Counted from the stretch's first letter, positions 33,278 through 46,739 are shown. The stretch is 64,000 bases of DNA from Adiantum capillus-veneris (GCA_014529385.2 CM043969.1:17840446-17904445), one strand, 5' to 3'. The notes: generated by a model not told the origin, from the sequence alone. Numbers and translations are program-made.

Positions 33278-36200
33278 TCTTTAGAGCAAAATGGCCACCA
33301 CATGCGCCTTCATGATTCTCTTCCAACACTCTGTAAAGCTCCTCCCGCCAAGGTACACGTCTCAACACGAGATCAGCCCCTTTCATGTATAAGACATCAC
33401 CAATCAATTTGTACCTGTATGCTCTACGCACAAAGCCATACTTCTTAGACTTCTGAATCTCCTTTGGAATGATTCCTGTTAGCAAAAACTCCTCTTCTTG
33501 AGCCAAACTTTCCCGGCCATGATAAAGAGGTAAAGTGGTCCTCAACACAAATAGCTCCCCAATCATGCCTTGAGCTGCTTCATGTGCCTCTCCATTTAGA
33601 GCACGTTCAATGTGTCTGATGATCCATGCTTCGAACATTTTTAATAGACCTTTAATTCTGACGCACATTTCCTTCAATGAGGTGTTCTTGCTCTTCCACA
33701 GACCCAGCACTTGCTTCACCACTAACAAGGCATCACCTTTTATGCTCAACCTTCGAACCACATGCTTCAAACAAATGTGTAATCCGGCTTCCAGAGTAGC
33801 ATATTCAGCCTCATTGTTACTATGAGCATCCAATTTGAACCCTCTCTTGCATACTAGCTTCCCTTCTGGGTCATAAAGTGCTATACCCCCTGAAGCTGCA
33901 TCATGGCTCTTTCTGTATGAACCATCAAAGAACAACACATGTGCATTGCTGATTTGTGGCACTTCTTCAACTACCTTTCTCACCACCTCTTCCTTAACAA
34001 TAAGGGGATTCTCCTTGTAGGTCAACAAATCAGCTAGGGTAGCCCTTGTACTATCTTCCACTAGAAAAGAGAACTCAAACTCCTGCAACTCAATTACCCA
34101 TTTCTTCACCACATTTGACATGTTAGTACCATTAATTAACTGTGGCAAAAAGGCATAACTCGTCAAGAAAACAAAAGGCCGTGGTAGCAAGTAATGACGA
34201 AATCGTCGACAAGCAAATATTACACTGGCCATCACTAGCTCTACTTCCGAGAACTTTCTCTCCACTACCAACTTCACTCGGCTTGCACAATACACTGGCC
34301 TCATATAATGGCTGCCCTTCCCCTTTTGCAATAGCATGGCTCCAATGGCATCATCCCCTACTGATGGATTTACATAAAATACTTTCTCCCAATCAGGAGC
34401 CTGCATGGCTGATAACCCCCCTAACACCTCTTTCACCTCTTGAAACACTTCTTCACACTTGTCATCCCATTGCAATGGATCATGCTTTGCCACTTGCTGT
34501 AATGGATAAAGAAGCTGAGAAGACAATGGAATAAACCTTTCCATGTACTTCACTTTGTGTATAAAAGTTGCCAATTGCTTCGTACTCGTAGGTGATGGAA
34601 GAAGAATAATAGACTTAACCTTATCTGGATCAGCCTCAATGCCATTTTCTGACACCATATGGCCCAATAACTTCACCCTTGGTTGTGCTAGATGACATTT
34701 CTTTGGATTTAGTTGTCCTCCACATTCATCATATCGAGCTAATACCATCTGCAACTTCTCATGGTGTTCAGCCCTGCTGCTGTAGACACAGAAGTCGTCC
34801 ATAAAAGCCTTAACACAACTACCAATGAATGGTTCCAACACCCAATTTGCTCTTTCTTGATAGAAAGATGGTCCATTTGACAACCCAAACGGCAGCACTG
34901 TGTAGCAATAGCAGCCCCATGGCGTAATGAAAGTTGTCTTTGTGCGGTCTTTAAGAGCAATCTTCAATTGAAAATAGCCTGAAAAACCATCACACACACT
35001 GTACCTCTCATAACCTGCCACTGAATCCAAGATCTGATCAATGAATGGAAGAGGATATGGTTTCTTCTTAGTGGCTGCATTTAAGGGTTTAAAATCTACA
35101 CAAATCCTCCACTTCCCATCCTTATTTGGACTGACTACTACTGGACTCACCCATTCTGTGGTCTCCACAGGGACTATGAACCCTACCTTCAACAACTTGT
35201 CCACCTCTTCTCGCAAGGCTTCCATTTTCTCTTGACCCATCCTTCTTAGCCTTTGCCGCACTGGCTTAGCACCTTCTTTCAGCTCTATATGCATCTCTTC
35301 ACCCTTGAACCCTCTGATCTCTTCATATGAAGTAATGAACAAATCAGGAAAACTAGCCAGCATATGCAAATATACATCCTTCTCCATAGCTGAGAGGTCT
35401 CCACTAATCATTTGCGTCATGAATTCCTGCTTCTTTGACAACTCAACCTTTCTTTGCATCAGCCCTTCAATCACTTCATAAGGCCCTTCACTTTCATCTT
35501 CAACTTCATTCGCAAATGCGACTAAATCACACTCCTGGATTTCTTTATCCATCAAAATAAATGCAACATCAGCATCCTCATCACTGCTGGTAGTGCTATC
35601 AATGTCCTCATCTGTCACCGTGGAAGAGTCTTCATCACTAGACTCATCCTCATCTTCATAAAGCTCCTCTAATTGTTTCCTTGTGTCCATATTATAAAGC
35701 TTCTTGGTACCTGTCTTTCCATAAAGGCTAATCGTACCATGTCGCCAATCTTGAACAGCTCCCACTGCACGTAACCATGGTCTGCCCAGTATAATAGGAT
35801 ATGCTCCCAACCCTGCTGGCATCACATGAAAATCAACCACTGCCTTTGCATCATATGCCTCCACTTCTAAGCTCTTTACAACACCCAAGCATTTTACTTT
35901 TTGATGGTTTGCCAATCTGATCCGAAAACCTGACACCCCAGCCACTGTGAGACCCATCTTCTCAACGCATGAGTGTGTTATGACGCATATTTGGGCTCCG
36001 CCATCCACATAACCTTGTCTCAAATTTTTCCTTTTATGCCACACATCTACTATTGGACAAATGTCTGGTAGCTCATCCATTGCCAACACCTTTACTGAAC
36101 CTCTCTCTGGTTCTTTCTCCATTGGGTTAACCATCCTCTTCCACTGTCGCTTTAGCTTAGGCACCATCTCTATAAGATGCCCAAAAGTAACATCTGCCTT

Positions 36201-36617
36201 CCTGCTTGTCAGATCCTCCTTCAAGTCATAGCTTAATTGCCCATCCCCTAGTGGAAAATCTAAAACATGAAACTTTCGACGAGCTCTCCTTTTCCTCTTG
36301 GCCTTGACATCCTCACCTTCATGGCTCTTTCCTTTCTTCTTACTAGCACCTGAGGAACTTCTTCCTTCCTTATCCTCTGTGGTCCTCTTCCCAATAGGCA
36401 TCACTAATGTATCCTCTAGCTTTGATGCCTTCTCCAAGGTGACTACACTTAGCACTTTTGTCTTTCCCTTTTCCTCCTGGGTCAGTCCACTGGTTCCTTC
36501 GTCTCCCTTAATTTCGATGCCATAATCATTTGACCTAGTTAGCACCTGTCTTGGCAATGGATACATGTCTCCCCCCATCCTTGGTGGCTTATCACATTGC
36601 GGGCTGATGTGACCCAA
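33270..36617 (-). pseudogene. pol: G2 pol: protease, RT, RNase H, second RNase H
   Basis: An open frame of 1115 codons. A CCHC knuckle (CYNCGELGHISPQC, about 36598-36639) overlaps its start, but a TAG lies just upstream of it. Protease: YVDGGAQICVI at residue about 204, with DGGA for the usual D(S/T)GA. RT: WRICVDFKPLN at about 504, then LPFGLSNGPSFY and FMDDFCVYS (34791-34802). RNase H near 700-800. A second RNase H near 930-1040 has LFFDGSYRKS, NNEAEYATLEAGL and GDALLVVKQV, as in the Tat aRNH. It ends at a stop at 33270 within the integrase zinc region. This length is typical of Tat Pol. Confidence 0.93.
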
Positions 36618-36639
36618 CTCTCCACAATTATAACATGTG

Positions 36640-37492
36640 GGCGTCTACCTCCAAAACCTACCATTGCTTTGTCCAACACCATTCCTAGGCCTTTCTTCAC
36701 CTCCTAGATGATTTGCAAACCTCCCTCGACCTCGATTATTTCCCACTTGACCTAGCATGTTTAGGCTGATATTCTTCATCAAATCTACCACTTGCCTCAT
36801 GTCTTACCTTAGCCCATCATCTTGCACCGATGTAGTGACCACTGCTGGCATAACCTGAGTAGTAACAGGAACCACTAGTTCATGATGAACCACTGGCATG
36901 CGACCTTGTAAAGAGTCCATAGGCTGAAATTCACACCTCATGGGCAAAGACTCCACCCCTAACTGGCTCATTTTCCTCAGCTTCCACTCTTTGTTCCTTG
37001 CTACCTCTAGTGCATCTTCATATGTCCTAGGCTTCTTTAGCTCCACTCTCCAACGTATATTCTCCCAAAGTCCAGCCAAGAACCTGTCCTTCTTCATCAT
37101 GTCAGGCGGGGGTACCTGTGGTGCTAAGGCCTTGCACATTCGCTCCCATGCCAATGAAAACTTACGTATGTACGCATCTACTGGCTCGCCTTCCTTTTGC
37201 ACCAAAGCCTGTACTTCTTGCCACACTTTGTCAGGATCTTCTATCTTCACAAACTCCACTTCCAACCCATGTCGTAGATTTTCAACCTTACAGGTGGATC
37301 AGCCACACGCAACTCCTCTTCAAATGCTTTAGACCAAACTCGTGCGTCACTCTTCAAACAAATTTGGAGAAGGCGTAACATCTGCGCAGGGTCATGAATC
37401 TGGTTGCTAATGCAGGCAACCTCCATCTTTTCCAAAAAATCTTCCACATCTTCATCACTTCTTCCATGAAACTCCGGATAAGAGAAAGCCAT
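36640..37492 (-). pseudogene. gag: G2 gag
   Basis: The likely start is ATG 37492 on - (MAFSYPEFHGRSDEDVEDF), a typical gypsy Gag opening. The frame shifts near 37260 and continues as PDKVWQEVQALVQKEGEPV, then YIRKFSLAWERMCKAL, to a TAA at 36804. A low-complexity NNRGRGRF stretch and a TAG precede the zinc knuckle. Gag and Pol are thus separated by stops. Confidence 0.88.
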
Positions 37493-38533
37493 GGCTACCC
37501 AAGTTTCAATGCTTTGAGAACCCCTTTGAACACACGTGCAAGAACCCAAAAATTTTGACTACCCAATCCCCAGAAACTTCAATGGAGCTCAACTTTAGAT
37601 AAGGACAAACACATGCACATCAAATGAGTTTTCATAGTTGATCATCGGAATTACAACAGGCAAAGGACATTCCAAGATCTCTCGTAATCTTCTTGGCCCG
37701 AACATAAAGACTATGCGCTGCTGGAAAAAAATCTTCCTGGACACATGAACATTTATCTGGATTCTTTGAGTTAAATGAAATGGAGTGAATTGAGGGCCAT
37801 TTTGATCATCCATTAAAACCAACCATGAAACTCCCAAGAAGGCACACCTGACTTAACCTCTGATTTTGCCAAAATTTCAGCAGCATAACATCATAAATGG
37901 CTCAAAAGACCAAGAAACCAGCCATCATAACTTGGAAAATTTTTGACAGAGTTTCCCCAGAAGTAGAGCAGTAGGAACCCAAAATATAGACTGTATATGT
38001 ATGCATAAACTGCCAACAATAGAACTCGAGCATCAAGTAGGACTCACTAGTACATAGCCTATGGCGAGGTCACAAAAAGGGTGCTCCAGCTACCTGTATC
38101 ACCGAAAGGATCTCTACATTTGAGAATCCCCCAGCTCAATAAAAACCTCACGCTATCGACCCTCACACGAAGGCTAATGCAAATCGCGTATAGTCAAGTC
38201 TCAGAAATGACTATCTTCCAGACCAAGTCTCAGAAATGGCTGGGACTGCCAAATACAACCAAGTATGGCTCCACAAATGCGTACAATGGCAGTTTCCACA
38301 AGTAATGTACAATCCAGCAGACAATGCGCTCAAATAGGCGCCAAGTGATGCATACCCACAACAACTGCAAGTGACATCACTGCTAGTATATCACTGTACT
38401 CCAGCTACCTATACCTATGTGAATCACCTGTCCCTGTAACCTGTAACCTGTAACCTGTAGCCCCGAATCTCGAAGCTTGAAGCTCGAAGCAGAATGTACT
38501 CGAAGAAGATCCTCAGTGGGGGCACCAAAAGAA
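37493..38533 (-). other. G2 untranslated leader and primer site region
   Basis: No ORF. Just inside the 5' LTR, - strand TTTTGGTGCCCCCACTGAGG begins 4 bp after the LTR end and is the only primer-site candidate. I cannot assign the tRNA. Confidence 0.55.
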
Positions 38534-39680
38534 TGTGCGCGGGATGAAAACACACACAGCGCCTCTATAACAACCCGACACACACTCTTGGGAAGATACA
38601 CACACACACTATGGGGCACCACTCGGCTTACACAACACACCTGGCCGAGACAGGGAACACACCTCTGGAGTGAGAGGAGAGAGATGATCCGTTTACCCAC
38701 TCCACACAGAGAGATACACACACACACACACACATCCAAAAAACTCAGCTCAAAAGGGGAGAATTTTTTATGTTTAGATACAAATGAGCTTGGGCCAACA
38801 CCAATGGGGCAAATAGCTCACACAATATGGGTAAAATAAGCCAGATACAATCACAAACTGGAGCAGAAGCTTCGATCATAGGAGAAACTTACACAGCAAA
38901 AACAACAGAAAAAGAGTGAGGAATTTGGAAAAATGGACAGTGCCATCACGTCCGGAACGGCCCAAAACCCTAGTCTACAATGTCAAAGTGCTCAAATCCG
39001 ACCTCGGATGAGCAGTTTACGGCCAAAACAGGCTCCAAAATGAGCAAAAACACAGCTGCGGCTGTTCCTCCTCTCTTCTCCACGTTCTTTCTGGTCTTCT
39101 CTCTTTTTTTTCAGTTCCCACACTTAACTTTATTTGTTGGCCACCCTTGGCCTTTTAGATGACCTCAAACGGACCCCGAACATGCCAAAAACTGACCTCG
39201 CAGTGCATAGTTGTCACCTTTTTGCATCATCCGCACACCTGGCACTCATTTCTTTTCAATAATGCGTCTCGCAACCACGTGAAGTGGCCCCAAAAATTGG
39301 TCCTAATGATGACCTTTCTGCATAACTCTCACAAGAAAACACCCACGTTGTGTCCGTCCTCATCCGCGTGCAAATATTGACCCCGTTCGCCCTCCTGACG
39401 CCACTAGATGCCATCTGACGCACCTGCTTACCTCATGTCGTCGGCCCGCGGATAGCTTCCTCGAAAATTTTTACGCGCTATAAACTCCTCATTATTATAG
39501 AAAAAACATACTGGTACTGGTGATAGTGAAAATCGATGCACTATGTACATGCTGTCCTACCTGTACACATATGGGCCCCACGTAACCACCTGGCTCTGGA
39601 AAATGGGCAATTCTTCATTTGATGCACCATGCATGTATATGTACATATGCGCAATCCCTTGCTCCAAAAAACTCCTGACA
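38534..39680 (-). repeat. G2 5' LTR (1147 bp)
   Basis: Starts (on +) TGTGCGCGGGATG and ends ACTCCTGACA. About 35 differences from the 3' LTR by eye. Confidence 0.95.
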
Positions 39681-39684
39681 ACGT

Positions 39685-41401
39685 CTCCAAAGATTTCCTC
39701 GCGGTACCATGTCAAAAGATTTTTTGAAATCCACAAAGCAACAATACATTTTTTTTCCTTTCAATCGAGACGCTTCCATAAGAACTCGAAGAGTGACAGG
39801 GTGATCAATAGTGCTATGATGCTTTCAAAAACCTGCTTGGCCTAGTGCACGTTTGCCATTATTTTCAACCAATTCACTTATCTTCATCTCCATGATACAT
39901 CCAAATAACTTTGCCATCAAAGAACCAACCATTATAGTGCGATAGTTGTTCACATTGTTTACATCTCCTCCTTTGTGCAAAGGTTTGATCCAATTTTCAC
40001 TCCAATCATGAGGCATGCCATGCTGAAGTGCAAGGTTAAACATATCGCATATCCAATATCGTGTTTTCTTGCTTGTCCATTTAATCATTTCAGCCTTGAC
40101 ACCTTGAAGGCCTCTGCCTTGCGGGTAGCAAGTTTCTCAAGCGTGCAACATACATCTTCAATGGTAAAGACGGGAGACATAAATGGAAGAGAGCTACAAC
40201 ATTCCATCTTATCAACATTGGGTTGCTCATAGAGATTCTTGCAATGCATATACATATCCTCAAGAGTCAAGTCACCAAAGCTTTCAACACGCTTGCCTTT
40301 TAGATTTTGCCAAAACTTGCCACATGCATGTGCTTTCTCTTGCGCTAAAAGAAGTTGTTTTTTGACTTCCCACCTTCTCCTCTTTTTTTGAACAAGTTCT
40401 TTGTATGTGTGTGAATGTTCCAAGTAACTTTCCTTGCCTTTGCTTGCATCCAACCTTAGCAAGTGTTTTTGGGCTTGACCACATTCCATGTCGAACCATT
40501 CCTTCTTGGTGCTACCCTTCTTAGATCTTTTTCAAGACATGTGTTTCACCGAAAAGCATTCCCTTGCACAAGAGCAAATTACTTCTTTGAAAACTTTCCA
40601 CTTGGATTCTAATGTTGGGCTCTCTTGATGCTCTGTCATTCTTAACATTTGGTCCACCATATCAACATATATAAGTGCTCGTTTGAAGTCTAGACGTAGG
40701 TACAAATGATTCACATCATGATTGGAGGCTACATGCTCGGGTCTTTTACCACACTTGAGGTCAATACATAGCATCCTATGATCCGATTTCGGATTCCATT
40801 CACCAAGTGTAAAGCTTTGTATGCATTCTAGAGTGGCTTTCAAAAACGACATATAGTCGATCACACTATCACCATTGTGCTTTCTACATGTAAATTCATT
40901 GGTGCCTTGCCATAAAGATACACCATTTGCAATGAGCATTCCGGTACTATTGCACATATGTAGAAATGACTTTCCATAGTGATCCAATTCTTTTGCATCA
41001 TTAGAACTTTGATTATACATGTATGAGTCATCCATTCTTCTTGAGACATGTGGCATGTCAACTTGTTGTTTGTCGTGTTGTAATGTATTTGTGCGAGCAT
41101 TCATGTCTCCAAAGACAATGACTTCACCTTGGTCCTTGTAATGAGAAATGTCTTCCTCTAGTTCAACAAAGGGTTGATCTCTATCCATATCCAAGCGAGC
41201 ATAAAAGTTGGAGTCGTAGTGAGGAATGTAGCAACCAGCCACAAACATGACTTGACCATTGGGTGGGCTGATTTTCAGCCATAAGTAGCTTACCTTTTTG
41301 TTTTCTTCTTGTGCCAGGTGACTTGTTGGTAGCCCTACTAACCTCTGATCAACCATTGATTGATTCCCCTGCTTCATCAAAACCCTCATATGAACTATCA
41401 T
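39685..41401 (-). mobile_element. LINE copy B, 5' part (endonuclease, RT first half)
   Basis: On -: endonuclease with VAGCYIPHYDSNFYA, GDMNA near 41100 and SDHR near 40780, then the basic linker VQKKRRRWEV. The RT N-terminal region follows: MPHDWSENWIKPLHKGGD, NNYRTIMVGSLMAKL and SFDMVPREEIFGD, the last interrupted by G2 at 39684. At least two frame changes (near 40500 and 40085) and a damaged segment near 39830. With 29425-30984 it is one element. The ORF1 or true 5' end beyond 41401 was not recognised. Confidence 0.88.
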
Positions 41402-41845
41402 CCATTCACTTTCTTCTCCAAAATCCTCTAATAAAATTGCATCTGGTTTCCTTCATTTATTGGAACCCTCAGATGCACTATCATCTAATTCCCTTACTTA
41501 TTTGGAATCCACAAGATAATTCAATGAGCTAACATGCATTCCAAAGCCTTGCTTGGCAAGTCCCATAAGCCTCTGAGTAGAGTCAGACTTCCATTGTAGA
41601 GGATACTGTCACATCACTTTTGGAAAACCACAACATGGTCCCTGAAAGTGACCCTCCAAAGAGAGAACACTAGCAAATAGGTATTCCAAAACCTATAGGA
41701 GTATTCATCTAATGTGTCTTTTTTAGTCATTCCCAGATGATGCCAAGCCATGATGACATCTTCTTCATGTTCTTTGTTATATGGAAGAAGTGAAAATTCT
41801 CCCACTTCTTGGGTGCTTCTCTGCATAACAAGAGAGTAAACCATC
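41402..41845. other. no gene recognised; possible LINE B 5' region
   Basis: Repeated phrases such as CACTATCATC and TTGGAA(C/T)CC on +. On - a 90-codon frame (41614-41886) contains a Gag-like GMTKKDTLDEYSYRFWNTYL, but this is too weak to name. Confidence 0.35.
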
Positions 41846-42820
41846 ATGTGGTATTTCCTTTTGATTGCATAAATAGAATTGTACAATGCAATACCTCAAA
41901 TATAGACTCTACTAACTCAATGGGGAATGTCATCGTGGTAACTCTTCAAAGTGAAGCACCTTCAGGGCTAATTCGATGCACCTTTCAATCCGTCTTGATG
42001 TGGGATCGTTGATGGCCACCAAGGGGTAGGACTAGGGCTGATTTTCATTCCCAATATGAGAGGAATTAAGGGTTGAAATCTTGCAAAAACAAAGAGCTGA
42101 CATGCAAAACATAGCAAATTTGTTGTGGGAAAGAGGGCTAAAAACAAAAACAATGACAAAGCAAATGATTGATCTCCCACATGAAAGCACAACAAAACAA
42201 GAAACCCCGATCCTCGATTGGATTAATCTCTTGTATTTTCTTTTGATTGTGTAAATGGAATTTACACAATGCAATACCTCAAATGCACACTCTACTGACT
42301 CAACGGGGAATGTTGCCATCATAACTCTTTGAGATGAAGTACCGTTGGGGCTAGTTTAGTGCATCTTTTGATCTGTCTCAATGTGGGATTGATGAGGACC
42401 ACCTGAGGGTAGATCTAGGGCTGATTTTCATTCTCGGGATGTGAGAAAAATGAAGGGCCAAAAGCTAGCTGCAAAAAAATAGATCTGGCATGCAAAATGC
42501 AACAAATCTATTGCAAGAAAGAGGGCTAAAAATGCAAACAATGATGAAGCAAATGATTGACCTCGAATATGAAAGCACAACAAAACAAGAAACCTCGATC
42601 CTCACTTGGATTGATCTATGGTATTTGCTTTTGATTGCATAGGTGGAATGTACACAATGAAATACCTCAAATGCAGATTGTATTGACTCAATGGGGAATG
42701 TCACCACAGTGACTCTTCAAAATGAAACAACTTTGGCGACGATTTGATGCACCTATGGATCCCTCTCGATGTGGGACCGTTGATAGCCACTAAGGGCAAG
42801 ATCTGGGGATGATTTGCACC
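41846..42820. repeat. tandem repeat, ~2.5 copies of ~385 bp
   Basis: Copies start at about 41846, 42230 and 42616 with GGTATTT..TTTTGATTGCATA (or a near match). They continue through AATACCTCAAAT.., CTCAATGGGGAATGT, GATGCACCT, GTGGGA..GTTGAT and GGGCTGATTTTCATTC. The third copy stops at the GATGATTTG block. A single diverged copy was the target of G1. A CAAAT(G/T)ATTGA..TC segment with AAAGCACAACAAAACAAGAAA is shared by copies 1 and 2. Confidence 0.9.
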
Positions 42821-43081
42821 GACCATATTTTGGGTCTTGGGAGTACTTCATCAATCTTTTCACACGTATCAACCTACATTTGACGTTTATACTCATCTCT
42901 GTTGAGATTTCAAGCCAAAAATTTGCCAAAATCTTCGTTGGTTTCTTCAGTTGGATTTTGTCTTCTCTTCATCTCCCCTGTGACCCATGTTCATGGGGTT
43001 GTTGTCTATGTCAAATTCTCCACGAGAATCGATCTCTTTTGCAAAAGGGATCAAATCCTTCATAGAAAAAGAATCATAATG

Positions 43082-43200
43082 AGCTCTAATACCAATGTTA
43101 CAAGCTTGGACACTTCAAGCGAGAAATCAATAACAACACATGAATAGAAACTACAAAATCATTGAACTTGGAGACACACACACACAGAGAAAGAGAGAGA
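43082..43200 (-). repeat. LTR end and primer-site remnant (- strand)
   Basis: Plus-strand GAGCTCTAATACCAATGTTACAAGC reads on - as an LTR terminus ...TTGTAACA followed by TTGGTATTAGAGCTC, a one-mismatch initiator-Met primer site. So an LTR boundary lies at 43096 with LTR sequence to the right. I found no far LTR boundary and no coding region to go with it. Confidence 0.5.
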
Positions 43201-44015
43201 AGGAGAATTGACATGGGATGGCAGAGTTCTTAGCCAAGACGCACTATAACACCCCTTTTGGTATTTCTTTATTATTTCTCTTTGTGAAGTTCAACAAGGG
43301 TCTAGAAAACAAGGGTCCAGCTCTCTCCAAAACTCTCTGCCTAGAGAGGGCTTTTGCCCCTTATCGCGTATCATGCATAACGATGATTAGAGGTGCATAT
43401 ATCTCTTTTTGGAGATCCATAGACTTTGAGAAACTACCCTTAAATATAGAAGACCTAGACATAGAGGATCCATACAGAGTCAAATCACTACTTTTTACAG
43501 ATCACTACTACTTGGATGCTCACGATGCCCACGGATGCAAGGATCTTCACACCGTAGATGAGGTCTACACTAGAGCATACAAAGCATCATTGAGCGACAT
43601 CGATCATGCACCCCCCGAGAGATGACCATGGAGGACATTGAGGCCATACTACAAAGAACCATGAGAGATTTCATGGGATGATTACCCACTGTTTACTTCC
43701 TCCATTGTGCACCTCATTAGCCCTCATGTGATTGTACCCCTCCTCATATGTTTTGAGCTAATGTATTATGTGATAAGAATGTTGATGATGATAATGATAT
43801 AAACTTTCATACCTACCTACTCTAGGTACCCTCTCAATACACTCATTTATTTTTATCTTTATATTCCTCTGACAGAAAACATTTAATATAACATCTCATT
43901 TCTCTCATACCAGTGACTTAGACAGCAAGAGAAAGAGGGAAAATTTTCCTTTTACAGAGATGGGAGAGTCACTTATCTTAGACAGATGCACGACTTGACG
44001 ATGTGACACCTATGG
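43201..44015. other. no gene recognised
   Basis: One 135-codon open frame on + (43218-43625) has no motif I know; its middle (NIEDLDIEDPYRVKSLL) is acidic and plausible as coding but unsupported. The rest is AT-rich. Confidence 0.35.
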
Positions 44016-44798
44016 GACTAAAGTTAAGATAGCTACATGGAACTGCAATGGGTCTTTGAGATTGGATGTAAGAGAATTTGAGGACAATTTTAGCAAAAAG
44101 GGACATTGTTTTTTATTCAAAGACACATGAGGTGCCTGGAGAGAACCTACCAAATGTTAGTGGATATAGATGAGAGCGGAGTTAGCAGCTCCTCTATGGA
44201 GATAGAGATGCTTACCAGATTGGTCTCCATTGTGCACAACTTATGGGATGCTACAAGAGAAAAATATGTCAGATTGGCCCTTGAGTCCTCTAGACAGTTA
44301 GCTTTACAGTGGGGCACATCATGCTTTTAGTGCACAGATGCCATCATGGTTCTAGATACATGGCTTTAGCATGGACAGGTTGCCTCCCTTCCAGTACTCC
44401 CTTGACAGTGCACCATTGTTGTCTCTTACACGGGTGGAGATTACCAGACTCTTTTGCCAGGACCTGACCCACTTGGACACTAGAATGACATTGATAGAGC
44501 CGACACAAGAATTAGGCACATAGATGGCTTTCTATAGAGAGAATCTTCTCCAACTCATAAGGGATGGGTTTGTGATTCGTCCCATCTATATGGATACACA
44601 TCTATCTCTTGGGTTACGGTGTGCCATTGGTCAGATACAAACATTTTCACACCACCTTAAGATTGAGATTGGTAGATTCAAAGGGATACCAACAACTAGC
44701 AACATATTCCACCTATGCCATATAGAACGAGAGACAAAGATGCATTATATATGTCACGACACAATGTATTACGAGATACGGGGTCCCCTCCACTCTCT
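44016..44798 (+). mobile_element. LINE copy C, endonuclease start fused to C-terminal zinc finger
   Basis: KIATWNCNGSLRLD at about 44024-44065 is the classic start of a LINE endonuclease. DIVFYSKTHEVPGENLPN follows after a frameshift. Near 44650-44770 the C-terminal pattern IEIGRFKGIPTTS, FHLCHIE and MHYICHD matches the terminal C..H..C region of LINE ORF2. The RT between is missing. A different family from copies A and B. The copy is cut at 44798/44799, where the inverted repeat begins. Confidence 0.65.
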
Positions 44799-46479
44799 GA
44801 TTTAGGATTTCGCCTTTCCCTCCACAAGACTCTTTTAGACCTTCCCCTTTTGCCTACACGCCCAAGTAGAAATCGATTATTTGGGGGTTATGAGAGCTTT
44901 GGGTAGCCTAATTGTGTTGTAAAGCATACCATGTTCCTCCAAATGATACACTTGTTTTGAACTATTGCATGACCTATTCCACATCACGCACATCAAAAAA
45001 GTTAGAAGAAACAAGAAAAATCAGTGAAAACGACCAAAATAGCTAGTGGTGAGGCCCCTTAAGGTACTCGTCAATGCCTTTAGGACACCCACCACGTCAC
45101 ATGTGTTTATGCTCTAGACAAGTGCTAGAGTACGAGAAATTAGAGAGTGCCTCAAATTATGCAAGAACACATTATCCACCCACGTTAGGTTCGGAGCCTT
45201 CGACTGGGACCCACTGTATATTGTTACCCAAGACCCATACATCACAGTGCCTAGTCACTCTTCCTTTGATTTCAACATGATGGAGAGACTATAACCCATA
45301 CCCTAAAAATACAACCAAAATGTACTTGTCTCGGTCCCACAACCAAGTGCTAGTGTGTTTAGTCACCTAATGGAAACCATTAAATCGAGCCACTCGTTCA
45401 GATCCTACGCTAGTGAAGTAAATGAAGGCAACGAGGAGGCAGATTTGCCTTTCACATCTCATGTAGACCGTATAATCCCCAAGAGTGTCTATGTCAATAT
45501 CCTACCCCATGTATTCACTAAAACCTTCCAAAGCAAATCACCCTCTGAAGTTCTACTACTCGACCGTAGGAGCCTTGCAAAAGTACAAGAGTCAAACGAT
45601 ATTTGCAAGCACTAGGAAGAGGGAAATTGAGAGCTTATGTATGATAGTTCTACAAGCAGGAGCATAGAATACCTTGCAAAAATATTGAAAACAAGATATT
45701 TCCAGCATAAAACAACAAATTTCATACCTCGGGAATCCCATAGCATATAATCAGAGTCATACGCAAACAGAGGGAGATAGAGAGCAAGAGTGAGAGAAAG
45801 CACGTGTAGATGCATCTCCTAGATCAAAGTGCTACACCGACATGTTGAGAGAGGAAGAGCAGAGGAGAGAAGAATAGACATAGAACTAGGTGCAATCTCG
45901 CCTTGTACAAGAGTGAGCATTTTTCTCTTACATATAGATTCTTGAATGCTCAAAGTGAATGCATACTGGTCTATGGACATAAATGGCCATAGATTATAAA
46001 GAGCAGTTAAAAACAATGAAATATCCACAAATGTGCTATCTTTCGTATAACCTCTTAGTTTTTCCACCTGTCACCTACAATAAATAAGTCATTTTCCATT
46101 TTCATTACATACCTCTTCGTTAGAAAGCAATCATTTTTGCGAAGATAGGAATCTGCAAACCATACTTGTCAAAAACAGTGGTTAGTATTTTGTATCAAGA
46201 ATATCACATAGTAAAAGAAAATTTCATCATAAATAAATAACATTGCTTCTGATTTTTGCCATCCCACAATTGCATATTCTAGTGTCCCATACCACTAGCA
46301 TAAGTAGTATATGTCATACCCTGATGAATCGGATATCGTTGGTCACTCTCATCATTCATAAACACTGTCACGATCGGAATCATCATATAGCAAGTCGATC
46401 CAATTCCAAATTCCAAAATATAAGTCCAAATCCAAACTAACTTTCATTTTATACCCGAGAAGAAAATCATACTAAGGAC

Positions 46480-46700
46480 AATGGTGCCCAGCCACTGCAG
46501 CATGATTTCATGAGTGGTGTCGCCTCAATTGACAAATCTACACTAATGAGACGTGCTGCCTATATTGTGAATATGTGCTAATGTTGCCTAAATTTACAAA
46601 TTTGCATTTAGTTTTGTGCTGCCTAAATCAAACGAATATGTCCGTGCTGCATAAATCGGTGGATCGGTGCATCACTACTACACTGAGTTGGTTCAGAGGC
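46480..46700. repeat. degenerate ~30-50-bp tandem array (left arm)
   Basis: Repeated phrases of the type GTGCTGCC(T/A)AAAT..ACAAAT and ..GAATATGTGC. The mirrored array is at about 56590-56735 in the right arm. Confidence 0.7.
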
Positions 46701-46739
46701 TACATCCTCAATAGAACGCATTTATACTCAATTTCTTAA

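Larger units (their letters stand above)
30985..39680 (-). mobile_element. G2: Ty3/gypsy LTR retrotransposon, Tat-type, in LINE B
   Basis: LTRs 30985-32124 (3') and 38534-39680 (5'), about 97% identical by eye; ends TGTGAGCGGG...CTAACA on +. The 4-bp target duplication is ACGT. Transcribed on -: gag, zinc knuckle, protease, RT, RNase H, a second archaeal-type RNase H, then integrase. The double RNase H is the Tat/Ogre hallmark. It sits inside the reverse transcriptase of LINE B in the same orientation. Gag has a frameshift and stops, and pol has one frameshift at the integrase start, so it is probably inactive though recent. Confidence 0.95.

Noticed and set aside
43218-43625. 135-codon + frame as a host gene
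   Set aside because: No promoter, no recognised domain and it lies in a repeat-rich LTR-like remnant; left unassigned.
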